NCBI GenBank assembly: GCA_028829895.1
Contig: CM054178.1
Location: forward strand, 21,043,006-21,107,005
Source: Sinotaia quadrata
Lineage: Eukaryota; Mollusca; Gastropoda; Architaenioglossa; Viviparidae
DNA length: 64,000 nt
Direction: 5' to 3'
Position 1 is the stretch's first letter. Each line of letters starts with the position of its first letter. Made by a program: the position numbers and the translations under genes. The notes under the pieces are model-generated. The model ran no database searches, was not told the DNA's origin, and worked only from the letters and a program-made list of their open reading frames with translations. Shown here in pieces: positions 27,501-41,200 of the stretch.

Positions 27501-27712
27501 AACTATCGTATTTAATTATATTTCTCATCCCTTCCCATCCATTTTATTCGTTTATACTTCATACTCAGTCACACGATAGCAAGAGAGGGAGCGCGAGAGA
27601 ATTGAGTTGAATGAAATATTTTTTATTGTCTTTAATGATATTGCCCTTGGCATTTGGATAAGACAACAACTGATTTTAAATATCAGCAATACTCCCTATT
27701 ACAAGTACATTA

Positions 27713-27755
<43 letters not shown>

Positions 27756-29855
27756 AGGGAGGGAGGGAGGGAGGGAGGGAGGGAGGGAGGGAGGGAGGAT
27801 GGGGAATATAGTTAGGGGGAAAATAAACCGGGAGCCATGATGACAACCATTCGAATGTTCAATGAAAAACCTGCTGGACTAAGCATATAAATGTTTTAAT
27901 AAACTTTTCTTGAAGTTTATTAAAGGAAGGAAAATCAGAGTATCAGAATATTTGTACAAATAATTTGATATTTTATATCGATTATTCTTTACAGTTACAA
28001 GAATGCAGGCATATCCGATTGCTTTTGTGATTTGCTTTCTTCTGATGCACAGGTATCTATATGAGTTGATGTGTATTTTCGCTCTTAACTCTTGAATAAT
28101 ACACTATGTAAACTAATATATGAAATAAATGAATAATAATTAACATCAAATTTGTACAACATAATTTTTACAACCTTATCTGCGTCAAATAGTATGTGTA
28201 AGTATATTTTATTACTTATTATATGATACATATGTGACCTGTCACCACAAAAAGATACTTAAGTCGCGCAAGGCTAAGCCGAGAAAAACGGCAAAAACGA
28301 AGGTGGGGGTCTACATGGGTGAAATTGAGATTTTCATTTTAGCGTGTTCCCAAACCATCGAACAACAAATTACTAGCGTGTTTTTCCTTAATTCGAACTA
28401 GAAATAGCTTTATTATTATTTTTTTGTGACCTACTGTCTAACTTCGAAGGAAAAATATGGCCCAAAAGTGCTATAATCTGATGATCGTAGACGGTAGTAT
28501 CCCTGGCTGAACCTCATCATGTTGTATATCAGAATGCTCAGGAAAAAGCATATTTTTATGCTGACGACACTGGTTATTAATAACGTGTAATCAGAATGTT
28601 TTATAAGGCTGTGCTTGGCGTAAACAAAGTGAAAAGCGTCAGCCAATCCGCAGACAGTTTATCAAAGCTTACTATAAGTTACCAAGCATGCTCTCATAAA
28701 AAGACGGTCGCGATTGGTTGAAACGCACACAAGGGGAGACAGTTTCGTCCTGTAATGCGTAATGCAAACATGGAGAAACGAATCGCTAATTTGTTGAATT
28801 CATGTAAAGAAAGCAACATCTTAGAAAAAGAAAGCATTCAGATTAAAGATTTGATATCTGATTATTTTGCTAATGAGGATGTAGCTGATGGATTTTCTTC
28901 TGAAAGTGACACGGACAGCGAATCGCGTGATCGAACAACGAAAAAGACGAAGCAGACGACAGCTGACGATAACTGACTGTACACTGAAGTGAAAGGTGTG
29001 CTATAATTACTGGATTATTTAAACGATATTTTTTTTTAAGAATGTGAAAGTAATGCAGCTTTAATCTGTGATTTATTTAGTGGAGCTAGTATCAGATTTA
29101 GAAAGAGGTATCAATTCAATATTATGCCTTAATTTTAGAATATTCTGTGAGCCACAATAATCATTCTCGCATACAGAAATTCTAATCGTTATGGCTTAAA
29201 AAGACTGTTGTCTGTAAATGATGTAACAATATATTTGTTGTTTATAGTTATTACAGTGTTAGCTATTGTGTCTTCTTCAACTCTGATTGCAAATGAAGCA
29301 GATTAATATATGGTTGCTAAGGAAAAACCTCTCAGAAATGTGTTCAATCTTTGAGGCCGATTTTCTCAAAATGGCCGTCCGGACAGTAGTGCACTTCAAA
29401 CAAACATAACTTTTCCATATTTTGTCCTACACTCTTTATTTTTATATCAACAGAAAGCCCTTTCAATTTTCTTTCTATTGATATATATATCTCAATACCC
29501 CCAAAATCCGACTTAAGTATCTTTTTGTGGTGACAGGTCACATATTAGAGTGTTAAGATTTATATTGGAGTGTGTAGATATTTGCTTGGAGTATAAAGAT
29601 AAGTGTTCAGGTGTTATGATATTTGTTGAAGTGATAATATATCTTTTGGATTGAACAGATATCTTTTGGAGTGTTAAGATTTTTTCCATATAACTGTAAA
29701 ATATCTATTGGGGTGTGAAGAAGCATATTGCAGGGTAAAGATATATATTGGAGTGTTAATATACATGTTGGAGTGTTAAGATACCTGTTAAAGTATTATT
29801 ATACCTGTTGGAGTGTTAAGATAGCAAGCTAATATTTGCTGAACACTTAGTGGAC

Positions 29856-29952
<97 letters not shown>

Positions 29953-32134
29953 CACACAAACAACTAAACAAACATTTGTCAGAAGCGGTTGCATTCTAAT
30001 GTTGGTGCTTTACCTTGGCATAACGACATAACGAAATTAGCAGTGCACTGAGTGCAATATCCTGTTGACTTGTTGCAAGCTGCCCCGTCCAGACATTTGC
30101 CGCATGTCCCCGTACAGTTGATTCCGTACGCGCCGTCAGGGCACTCTGAAAGAAATTATTATACACAATCTCAAACAGACATATGGTATAAGACTGCGGG
30201 CACTCTGAAAGAAATTACTATACACAATCTCAAACAGACATATGGTATAAGACTGCGGGCACTCTGAAAGAAATTACTATACACAATCTCAAACATGGTA
30301 TAAGACTGCGGGCATGTTTATTATAATGATATAATTTTCCTCTCCAAACATGGATTGTATTGAAAACATGTTTATTATAATATAATTCTCCAAATAAACA
30401 CAATGCTTAGAGTTTACATGATGTTTATTCTAATGCACCTTTCCAAAGAGACATAAAATATATGACTGGGAGCATGTTGAGTGTAAATACTATAATACAC
30501 ATCTCCAGACAGAAATGCATTAGGGTTGTGAAAGCATATTTATTATAATACATTTCTTCAGACAGTAGGCATATTAGTATTGAGAGTATAGTTATAATAG
30601 CGTGGATTGCTGTCTAAGTGTCTGTTTAATTCAGACCCTTTTCTTGAAAGTTTAGCCAGGTTCACAGAAAAACGAAATAAACGATTAAGATTAGAACATA
30701 TACTTCTTTTCAAGTAACAGATTTCTTGTCTATTTTGGTGTTTTTACATTCACAGCCATAAGTGTTTAAGATTATAACATATACTTGTTTTCAAGTAACA
30801 GATTTCTTATCTATTTTGGTGTTTGTACATTCAAGCCATACGTGCGCCTTTTATTTGATGTTACGGATATCCCACAATAAAATATTCGTTCTACGGACAT
30901 GCTGATGGAGAGAAAGAGGAAGGCAGAAAGAAAGAGGGAGAAATTGTTTACGTGTGTATTCTATGTACGTACGTGTATGTGTAGTACGAGTGTGAATGTG
31001 AGTATGCCATATAACTAAAACTATTTGTAAATGCAGACACTTCATACCATCAGTCTGCAACACTGCTAATACACTTTGACGCCTTTCTTAAAGTATGCCA
31101 TATAACTAAAACTATTTGTAAATGCAGACACTTCATACCATCAGTCTGCGACACTACTAATACACTTTGACGCCTTTCTGAATGCTAGATATACGGTGTA
31201 CACCCTTGAGATACTTCATTTTCATATAAGCAAGATCACGTGAAGACGTTGACAAAAATAAATTAGATGTATTTGTATATCGCTATCCCATGTCTTTTAA
31301 TTTAACTATCGCTCTCCCAATTCTTTTAATTTAACTATCGCTCTCCCATGTCTTTTAATTTAACTATCGCTCTCCCATGTCTTTTAATTTAACTATCGCT
31401 CTCCCATTTCTTTTAATTTAACTATCGCTCTCCCATGTCTTTTAATTTAACTATCGCTCTCCGATGTCTTTTAATTTAACTATCGCTCTCCCATGTCTTT
31501 TAATTTAACTATCGCTCTCCCATGTCTTTTAATTTAACTATCGCTCTCCCATTTCTTTTAATTTAACTATCGCTCTCCCATGTCTTTTAATTTAACTATC
31601 GCTCTCCCATTTCTTTTAATTTAACTATCGCTCTCCCATGTCTTTTAATTTAACTATCGCTCTCCCATGTAAATGTAATTACCGTCGATGCATTTCGGCG
31701 CCTGCCAACCGGAAACACAAGTGCAATATCCAGTGTCTTTAGTGCACGGACCATTACTGCAGTGACCACATACTTCTGAGCAGCCGTCTCCGTAGTAACC
31801 ATCATCACAGGCTGTAAAGAAGGCAAGACAAGTTCGAGTGAAAAGCGAGCTACTATCAATCAGTTTTCTATCTATGAATTTATGTTGAATGTCACTTGTT
31901 ACGTAGCTGTGATATGTGAGTATGGTAAGGTGATGGTTTCGTTGATATTATTGTGTCGCTTATTTCCCTTTTATTTTGCTATTTTAGTTTTAAGTCCATA
32001 AACTTGCCATTATTTACGTGGTTGCCTGTGAATGTAAAGAAATCTTATACACAACAACAATGGCAACGACGGCGGCGATGGTGTTGTTGTTGCTGGTGGT
32101 GGTGGTGGTGGTAAAAAGAAGAAGAAGATGATGA

Positions 32135-32168
<34 letters not shown>

Positions 32169-33670
32169 GGTGGTGATAGTGGTAGCGGTGATGATGATGA
32201 TGATGATGATGATGAAGTTATAGAAGTAATAGCAGTAATAATACTAATAGTACAATAGAAGATGTATTTGTAATACGTACACCTATCTATATCAGTAGAA
32301 GCACAAGTGTAAGTGCAAATACTAACAACAGTAGAAATGCTGGGAGTAATAACAGGAATGGTAGCAGCGGTAAACATAATTTGTCACAAGTAGCAGTCAA
32401 TGTAGTTGCTTTAAGTTGTGCAATTATAAATGTTCGGTAATACGCAGACGTTTGTTAGGCCAAGCATTGCTCCAGGAATACATTGATTAGCTACTTATAA
32501 CTGTAATTTGGTCATGTCTGTTACGCCAAGCTTTGCTCCAAGAATACATTGATTAGCTACTTATAACTGTAATTTGGTCATGTCTGTTACGCCAAGCTTT
32601 GCTCCAAGAATACATTGATTAGCTACTTATAACTGTAATTTGGTCATGTCTGTTACGCCAAGCTTTGCTCCAAGAATACATTGATTAGCTACTTATAAAT
32701 GTAATTTGGTCATGTCTGTTACGCCAAGCTTTGCTCCAGGAATACATTGATTAGCTACTTATAACTGTAATTTGGTCATGTCTGTTACGCCAAGCTTTGC
32801 TCCAAGAATACATTAATTAGCTACTTATAAATGTAATTTGGTCATGTCTGTTACGCCAAGCTTTGCTCCAAGAATACATTAATTAGCTACTTATAACTGT
32901 AATTTGGTCATGTGCATTTCTGTTGTGACACCTTAAAGACAGACGGTTTCGCACAAAGTCGCATTTCAACAAGAATTTAATATTGAGGACAAATCAGGAA
33001 ATGAAGGAAATTAACAACTCCAGAATTCTTGCAGATTGTAATGAATTATTTACGTGAAGGATAACAAACTTGAATGTAAGATGTAGTAGAATATGTAAAT
33101 GGTATCTGTGTGAGAAGAAATTACTATAAAATAAAATTAATTGGTCATAAATCACTATATAGTCTTCTGTCGATTGTATTAAAATAAATTTCCAGAAAAT
33201 TCAGTTTCATAAAATGAAGATTTTAAAAAGTGTTTCACTAGTGATTCAGAGTACTGACGTTCATTACACTGGTCTCCCTTCCAGCCTGGCCGACATCCAG
33301 TGCTGCAGTGACCTGTGGTTTTGTTACACGGCTGACTGCCATTACAGTGACCACATTCCGTACACGTCTGTCCGGTCAGGTAGAATCCAGTCTTGCACTC
33401 TGTAAAACGATTACAATAGCAATTATACGTTGCATGCAGTCAGTAGTAAAACTCTTTTGAATTGTTAATCGAATCGTATGATATATTTCATATCTCTTTT
33501 CCTAATCCACTCCTCACTTGTTTGTTGAATCATAACACTTATCTCAGCATTTCAATTTTTCTAATCTGCTTTGCGATGACATAAAAACAATCTGTAAATA
33601 ATTAAACAAACTTTCAACTTTTGAGATTTTCGAATGTGTTTATGGGAAATACATTAATTCGTATGTATAC

Positions 33671-33703
<33 letters not shown>

Positions 33704-35180
33704 CGCGCGCGCGCGCGTGTATGTGTGCGTGGTTTTTGTGTGTAGTATAGTGTACTGTAATTTATTGCAGTGCTGATAATAAATTACTTGGACGGAAAAC
33801 ACTGAGTTTCCGATGTGACTATTTGATTCGCACCTAAAATTAGAGTTTTATTTCGTAGAAAAGAATTTTGACGTATTCCATCGTGTGTCTATATATAATA
33901 CATTTGATTCGCATCTAAAATTATAGTTTTATATCGGAGCAAAGAATTCTGACGTATTTCACCGTGTGTCTATATACAATACATTTTCTCCATGTTGGCA
34001 GAAGTTATAAAAGAGTACTGATAGTAGTGTACACTACTGAGTAAATATTTGCCTTTAAACAAAGATCGATATTCGTTTTCTTTTAAAAAAAAAACAACTT
34101 AAACAAAAACGAATATAATGTGTCTGACATAACAACATGTTTGCCTACTCTTGAGTATGGGAGATTATTTTATTCTCATAAAGCAACGTAGGAGACTAAG
34201 TGATGTATGGTTTGAATTTTAAATGGAAATTCTTTTTAAAATGTAAATCATGACCTTGACACAATGGCGAGGTAAAATTAGCTGCACACTGTGAGCAGTA
34301 TCCTGTTGTATGGTTGCACGTTTCTCCTTGAAGACAATGGCCGCAAACTCCAGTGCAGTTCGGACCATAATAGCCATTCGAACAAGCTACAGACAGACAA
34401 AAGTCAGCCCCATATTTTGTAATAGCAAAATAACTTATTAATAATTAAAACAATCTTCATATGATGCAAGTGATGTGTAAACCAAATCCGTGAAGAAAGG
34501 GATCACCACATTGCTATACACTTGACCTTTGAACAAAATAAATATAGGTGAGACTCATAATAAGGGTCTCTATGTTAATGCAGAGTAAACGTCTAGTAAA
34601 GGTCAAGTAAAGGTCAATGCAATGAATACATTAATTCGACACACAATCCTTGACAACGAGAAACAAGCCAGTAAACAATAATTCAGTCATAAATTTTAAT
34701 ATTATCAATTAAATTCTGTTGGCGTTAATACCTTTTTGTGTTAAATCAATAAAACATTTGTGTTTTTTTAACAGGGTAGAGAAGTGACACAAACCTGAAC
34801 ACGATAGTGAAGATACAAACCGGAACTGTTATATTACATAATTTTAATAGGATTGCGTTAGCGTACCTTCCTGGCATATGGGTGGCTGCCATCCAGAATG
34901 ACACGGACACTGTCCGTAATCTTTACTGCACGGGGTAGACGAACAATGACCACATGCTTGAGAGCAGTTGCCATAGTAACCATCAGCACACTCTGTAAAT
35001 GGACAGAATGATGGAGGATCACAAGGAAGGAGATAGGATTAAAATGAAGTAGTAAGAAAACTACTTTCATAGGAGTAGTTTTTCTTTTTTCTTTTCAAAA
35101 AGAAATATGATTCTATGACACGATATATATTGTCTGTACATCACCACATCGATTTACACATAACCATAAACAACGAAACT

Positions 35181-35226
<46 letters not shown>

Positions 35227-38200
35227 CTGTACATCACCACACCGATTTACACATAACCATAAACAAAGAAACTGTGATAATGTAAATAAATTTCGATCAA
35301 ACATGAAATATTCATTCATACGTATTTCCGTCCTGTGTATATGTATGCCATTATATTTATTATTGCTAACTAACATATTTTTCTAAGTACAAATGGTAAC
35401 AATCTCATGGAAGGCTTCGTGTGTTTTTTTAATAAATATCCCAGACAAACTCGATGCAACTTAAAGACCTGTTGTTGTGTTAATGTTCTATAACCCTGTT
35501 GTTGTTGTGTTAATGTTCTATAACCCTGTTGTTGTTGTGTTAATGTTCTATAACCCTGTTGTTGTTGTGTTAATGTTCTATAACCCTGTTGTTGTTGTGT
35601 TAATGTTCTATAACCATGTTGTTGTTGTGTTAATGTTCTATAACCCTGTTGTTGTTGTTTTATAAGTCACGTACATTTCTATTTGTTGCGCTTTTCTGGT
35701 TACATTTCTTACAGTAAGCTGTATCTGGTTACATTTCTTATAGTAAGCTGTTTCTGGTTACATTTCTTATAGTAAGTTGTTTCTGGTTACATTTCTTATA
35801 GTAAGCTGTATCGGGTTACATTTCTTATAGTAAGCTGTATCTGGTTACATTTCTTATAGTAAGCTGTATCGGGTTACATTTCTTATAGTAAGCTGTATCG
35901 GGTTACATTTCTTATAGTAAGCTGTATCTGGTTACATTTCTTATAGTAAGCTGTATCGGGTTACATTTCTTATAGTAAGCTGTATCTGGTTACATTTCTT
36001 ATAGTAAGCTGCATCGGGTTACATTTCTTATAGTAAGCTGTTTCTAGATCACCTGACTACTCCGTCAACCCAACACGGAGTCACTGTTTTATTTGGCAGA
36101 AATATCAAGCCTACTTGTTGTGCCGTGTACTCGAGCAGCTAAAGAAAGGAAGAACCTATTTTCATTAAAGGCGATTATTTCCAATATCTACTGAAAGAAA
36201 AGAGGGAGAGTGAATTGATACATGTAAATACAACTTAAATAGTTACCGAGTTATCTAGACCGATGACTGAGCAAAACTAGAAAAAGCCTGCTCATGTTTA
36301 AGATATCAATAACAGTACAGTCAATGTGAATTGATACAGTCAATGTGAATTAGTACAGTCAATGTGAATTAGTACAGGTTTTCTACACGATGAGCTTTGA
36401 ATAGATCTCCTACATTCTTACACGTACAAGTGTGTACACACATACATAGTCTTGTTCTGTTTTTGACTTTAGCAGTGTTTACCTTGGTTGCATCTGGCTC
36501 CAGTCCAGCCTAACTGACACGAGTCACAGTAGCCTGTGGTTTTGTTACAAACTTGACCGGTATCGCAATGACCACACGGTGCGCATGTCCCGCCGGAAGC
36601 GTAGAATCCGCTTTCACATTCTGTAACAAACAAGTGTTCTCAGAATGTGTTTGTATTAATGAATACCAAATAAGGGCTTTTAGTGATGAATCAGTGATAA
36701 TGCTAATATACGAACATAAAGATATCTTCCTGTTATCTGTGCTATAGAGAAGATTTGGACGATTTTTAACTTAACAATTCTCAAAAATAATAAATATATT
36801 TGATTATATGTATGCCTTCGTGCGTCGTGTGTGTATGTATGTATGTGGGTGTATGGGTGGGTGGGTGTAAGAAATGATTCCTATATTAAAAATATTTAGT
36901 ATTTTTGTTTTAGTTGCATTTCTTATAGAGTTAGTATTTTTTTAATAATTACAGCGGAATGATTTAACAGATTACAAAACTCTTCAAATACCATCAGTAT
37001 GAAAAATATATAAAGAGAAATAAATAAACTATTAATCAAACAAATATATCAGTACATCACCACATAAAACGCATGGAATAATTATTTTGTTTTGTTCACA
37101 AGCGATTATACTTATTTCATTATTCATGGAAATAATAACGTATGAAACACATGCATACGTATCTGACATGACAACGTTGTTGATAATGCTATTAAGGCTT
37201 AATTAAATTGACAAAGAAGTACTATTGAAGTAAATTTATTTCATTGTTTAAGTCGTCAAACATATTTTAAAAAAATATAATTACAGTAGGTTTTTTTATT
37301 GTTTTTTTTTTTTTTTGTGACCGTCGGATTGTCTACCTTGGCACAATGGCGCGAGGAAGTTAACAGCACACTGCGGGCAGTGTCCTGTTGTTGTGTTGCA
37401 CACTACACCACCCTGACATTTGCCGCACGTCCCTGTACAGTTCACGCCGTAAGTTCCAGAGGTACATTCTGCACGGAGAAGAAAGACTCACTAATCCTGA
37501 AGTTAAGTGTTGCTTTGAAAGTATACTGAAATATTTATGCTCTCAAAACTCTCCCGAAATAAACTATATGAAAACTGATAAGCAACCCCTCTAAATCTAT
37601 TATACCTGAGTCACAGAAATGACAAGTCATAAGGCGTCTCATAAGAAATATAATGAAATTACAAAATCACAATAAAAATATCAGACTTTATTCGGGGAGT
37701 ATGTTTTTCTAGCATTAGATTAATGATGAAAGTTTACAGCGGTTTTCAACTTTGTATGGGTGTGCGTGTGCGTACTGGTGTGCGAGTGTATGTTTGCATT
37801 CGTGCGTGTGTGTTATGACATATCGAGAACAGGAATTTGTTAACATTTTTTATGGATCAAATTGCGGCCGCGTCTAGTATTCTTTATATCTGTCTGCCTG
37901 TCTGTCATTAATGCTGCTACGTATTAAGTTACTGCTCATTCTTTAACCTTAACGTCTGTTGTTTCAAGTGTCACGAACACAGACGTGTAGTTTATGTCTG
38001 TTTCATTTTTCATCCAACTATTTTCTCGACTGTTTCACTCAGGCGTACTATTACTATTAATCGTTCAGAGACATGGTGTAAGCGACTGATTTCTTCCTAG
38101 GTGCAATGGTACTCAAGGATAAGTGCTATGGTACTCAAGGATAGGTGTGGCTCTGCTCCACTGATGTAACACATACATTTTGAAAACATAGACGAAATAA

Positions 38201-41200
38201 TAATAGTTAAATTATTGTTGTTATTGATTAAATGCTCCATGCTAAACCTTTTTGGCACGTCGGAGGCTGCCATCCTTGCTGGCACGCGCAATAGCCGGTT
38301 ACCTTGTCGCACAGTCCGGCGTTACAGTGACCACAGGCTTGGGAACAGTTATAGCCAAAATAACCGTCGTCGCACGCTGCACTTAGACAAACGAAAAATA
38401 ATTAGAACATCTGTACCTTAAGATCCAGCTTGCTTTAGACAAACGAAAAATAATTAGAACATCTGTACCTTAAGATCCAGCTTGCTTTAGACAAACGAAA
38501 AATAATTAGAACATCTGTACCTTAAGATCCAGCTTGCTTTAGACAAACGAAAAATAATTAGAACATCTGTACCTTAAGATCCAGCTTGATTTAGACAAAC
38601 GAAAAATAATTAGAACACCTGTACCTTAAGATCCAGCTTGATTTAGACAAACGAAAAATAATTAGAACACCTGTACCTTAAGATCCAGCTTGCTTTAGAC
38701 AAACGAAAAATAATTAGAACATCTGTACCTTAAGATCCAGCTTGCTTTAGAGTTTGTTGTTTATCCGACATACCTGAGTCAAAACTTAAACATATTACAC
38801 ACGCAATTCCTTTTGACTGATGTTTCTGAATTGCTTTTGGTTTTAGAATCACAATGCTGCTTTATCATATGGCATTCAAAGTTAGTGTGTGAATAAAGGT
38901 TTATAAATTCGGTGAGTAAGTGATGTTGTGACTCAGACGAGAAGGTCTTCTCTGTAGCTATGATTAGGACAAATACTAGTTTTGATTAACGATCGAAAGA
39001 GAAAGAATGCAAGGCTTTTTTCTCTGCGATTAACTGTAATTAAACAGTGAATAATAATACTTTAAAGATTTGATATGCTGAGCGATTCGCTCTTGGTTGA
39101 TTTTGTTTTTATTGTTTCTATTTCATCACTTCCTGTGCGTAACATCTGTAACATACTAACCTTGGTTACACAGGCTGCCCTTCCAACCTGGTGCGCACCC
39201 CGTAGCGCAATATCCAGTGGTTGCATTGCAAGACTGGTTTTCAAAGCAATGACCGCATTCGATACACGTGTTGCCAAATAAGTAGTAACTAGGGCTGCAC
39301 ACTGACACAAACACGCATATGTGCACACATACACGTAAGCACATATTTTTTTCCAATTTATATGTACGTCTGCGTGTGTGAGTGTACGAGTGTGTCGTTG
39401 ATGCCTTTGTTCTATTTGATGAATTAAAAACAACATAAAATACTTAGAGTGTATTTTTTTAATTGTACAAGGGATGAGATACAAATTAAAGACACAAAAT
39501 GTAAAACTTTAGAAATAAAGCGTAGGACAGAGAAACACAATGTAAGACAACAATTAAGACTAAGAAACAAACTTAAGAATAAGCAGAAAAACATAAAACT
39601 ATGTGTGGCAGAGTAAATGTGCGTATTCCTATTTTTAAACTTAATTGTTATATAAATTGCTAAATGTCAAAGTGATCCGAACTTGGGCACTGCTTATGTT
39701 TATACTTTAAAGTGTCAGAGTTCGAAGTAAACAACTCAGTTGGAGGATAGGCTAGAATTTGCTGATGCAACCCAAACCAGTTCCGAATGGATGAGTAGTT
39801 TATCAGAATAGTCTCACACTTGTTCATATCAAATTCACCTAATGGAGATGGACCGGAAGTTGAAGAAATACTCTATTCTAATCACTTTGAATTTCAACAT
39901 AACTCAAATCTGGTCATAAAGGCGATCGATATGATGAGCAGGCTTTTCATGTTTTTCTTTCCAAGTCAGGCTATGCTGACTACTGTACTCTACTTTGTCA
40001 TGCTGGTGTGTACACCAAGCATTGTCATCAAAATTAGCAGTAACATGTGCTGCTGTCAGTTGATTCCCATGAATTCCATTTATGAACCAATGTGGCGGAG
40101 ATCTGTGGCCTGAAGTTGGTCTCAAGAATTTACGAAGATTATTTCAAATGTTTCTCTTGGTTCACAAATGTTTCTCTTGGTTCTTGGTGTGTTGAGTAAA
40201 TGCACTTGAAAATCAGAGAGCGTTCTTCCTGATGTGCTAGATAGTGTATGTGAAATTCTGAACGTTTGTCTACGGTGTGCTTGGAGAGCTCACCGAAGAT
40301 TCTAGAACAAGGGTGTAACATGCCTCTAAAAGGGACACGTGAATCCTCACCTAAATATGAAAGGTAATGACTTGTTGCAAACTGCCCGATTGTGACACAC
40401 ATGTTGAAGGGAGTCTCTATCTTTGAATGGGTTATGTGCAATGAATATTTATTTCTCTGAAACTCTACTCTGATTTCCATGATATCTGACTGTTAATGTC
40501 TATTTTAGGATAAACTGAATGATTGACTAGCATTAATTGAACATTATTATAAAGTGATGCAAATGTCAATGTTCTGTTGAATTTATTCAATGTTGTATAT
40601 TCAATTGTTGATTTAATAAATTTATTGTTAAATTTATTGGCCTTCTTACACATATGGATTGTCTTATGTTGGAGAAGAAAATGGAGGATGGGGGCTTAAA
40701 ATCTAGATTAAAAGACGCATTTATCTTCTCCTTTAGTAATACGTTTTCCACCTATGGAAATATTGTGTGACGGTAAATTCTTATATTAATATTGTGGAAG
40801 AGAGAAAACGTTGACAGCTCCCACTTTTCCGCCAAGTGATAGAGACGAGTGGTGTTTGCAGGAGAATTATTAATAATGTAAAGTAAGATTCGCATCACTG
40901 GTAATTAGTATGGGTGATTAATTATTAATAATAATAATAATAACCAATAAATAGTATGGCGTAGGCGTTACACTAAGAAACAAAACAATAAGACTAAGAA
41001 ATAAAACAATAAGACTAGAAATAAAACAATAAGACTAAGAAATAAAACAATAAGACTAAGAAATAAAACAATAAGACTAAGAAATAAAACAATAAGACTA
41101 AGAAACAAAACAATAAGACTAAGAAACAAAACAATAAGACAAAGAAATAAAACAATAAGACAAAGAAATAAAACAATAAGACTAAGAAACAAAACAATAA

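Larger units (their letters stand above)
27345..30013. other. Intron 12
   Basis: Contains GA-rich microsatellites, the 1.31-kb inverted-repeat element, a degenerate run of TTGGAGTGTTAAGATA-like units (about 29560-29825) and a CA microsatellite. Confidence 0.6.
34993..36482. other. Intron 7
   Basis: Contains an (AT)n run at 35184-35222 between two near-copies of a 60-bp segment, and two adjoining minisatellites. No exon seen. Confidence 0.6.

Noticed and set aside
35465..36045. Regular 29-30 bp repeats resembling a CRISPR array
   Set aside because: Units are directly contiguous without unique spacers, and the DNA is a eukaryotic intron.
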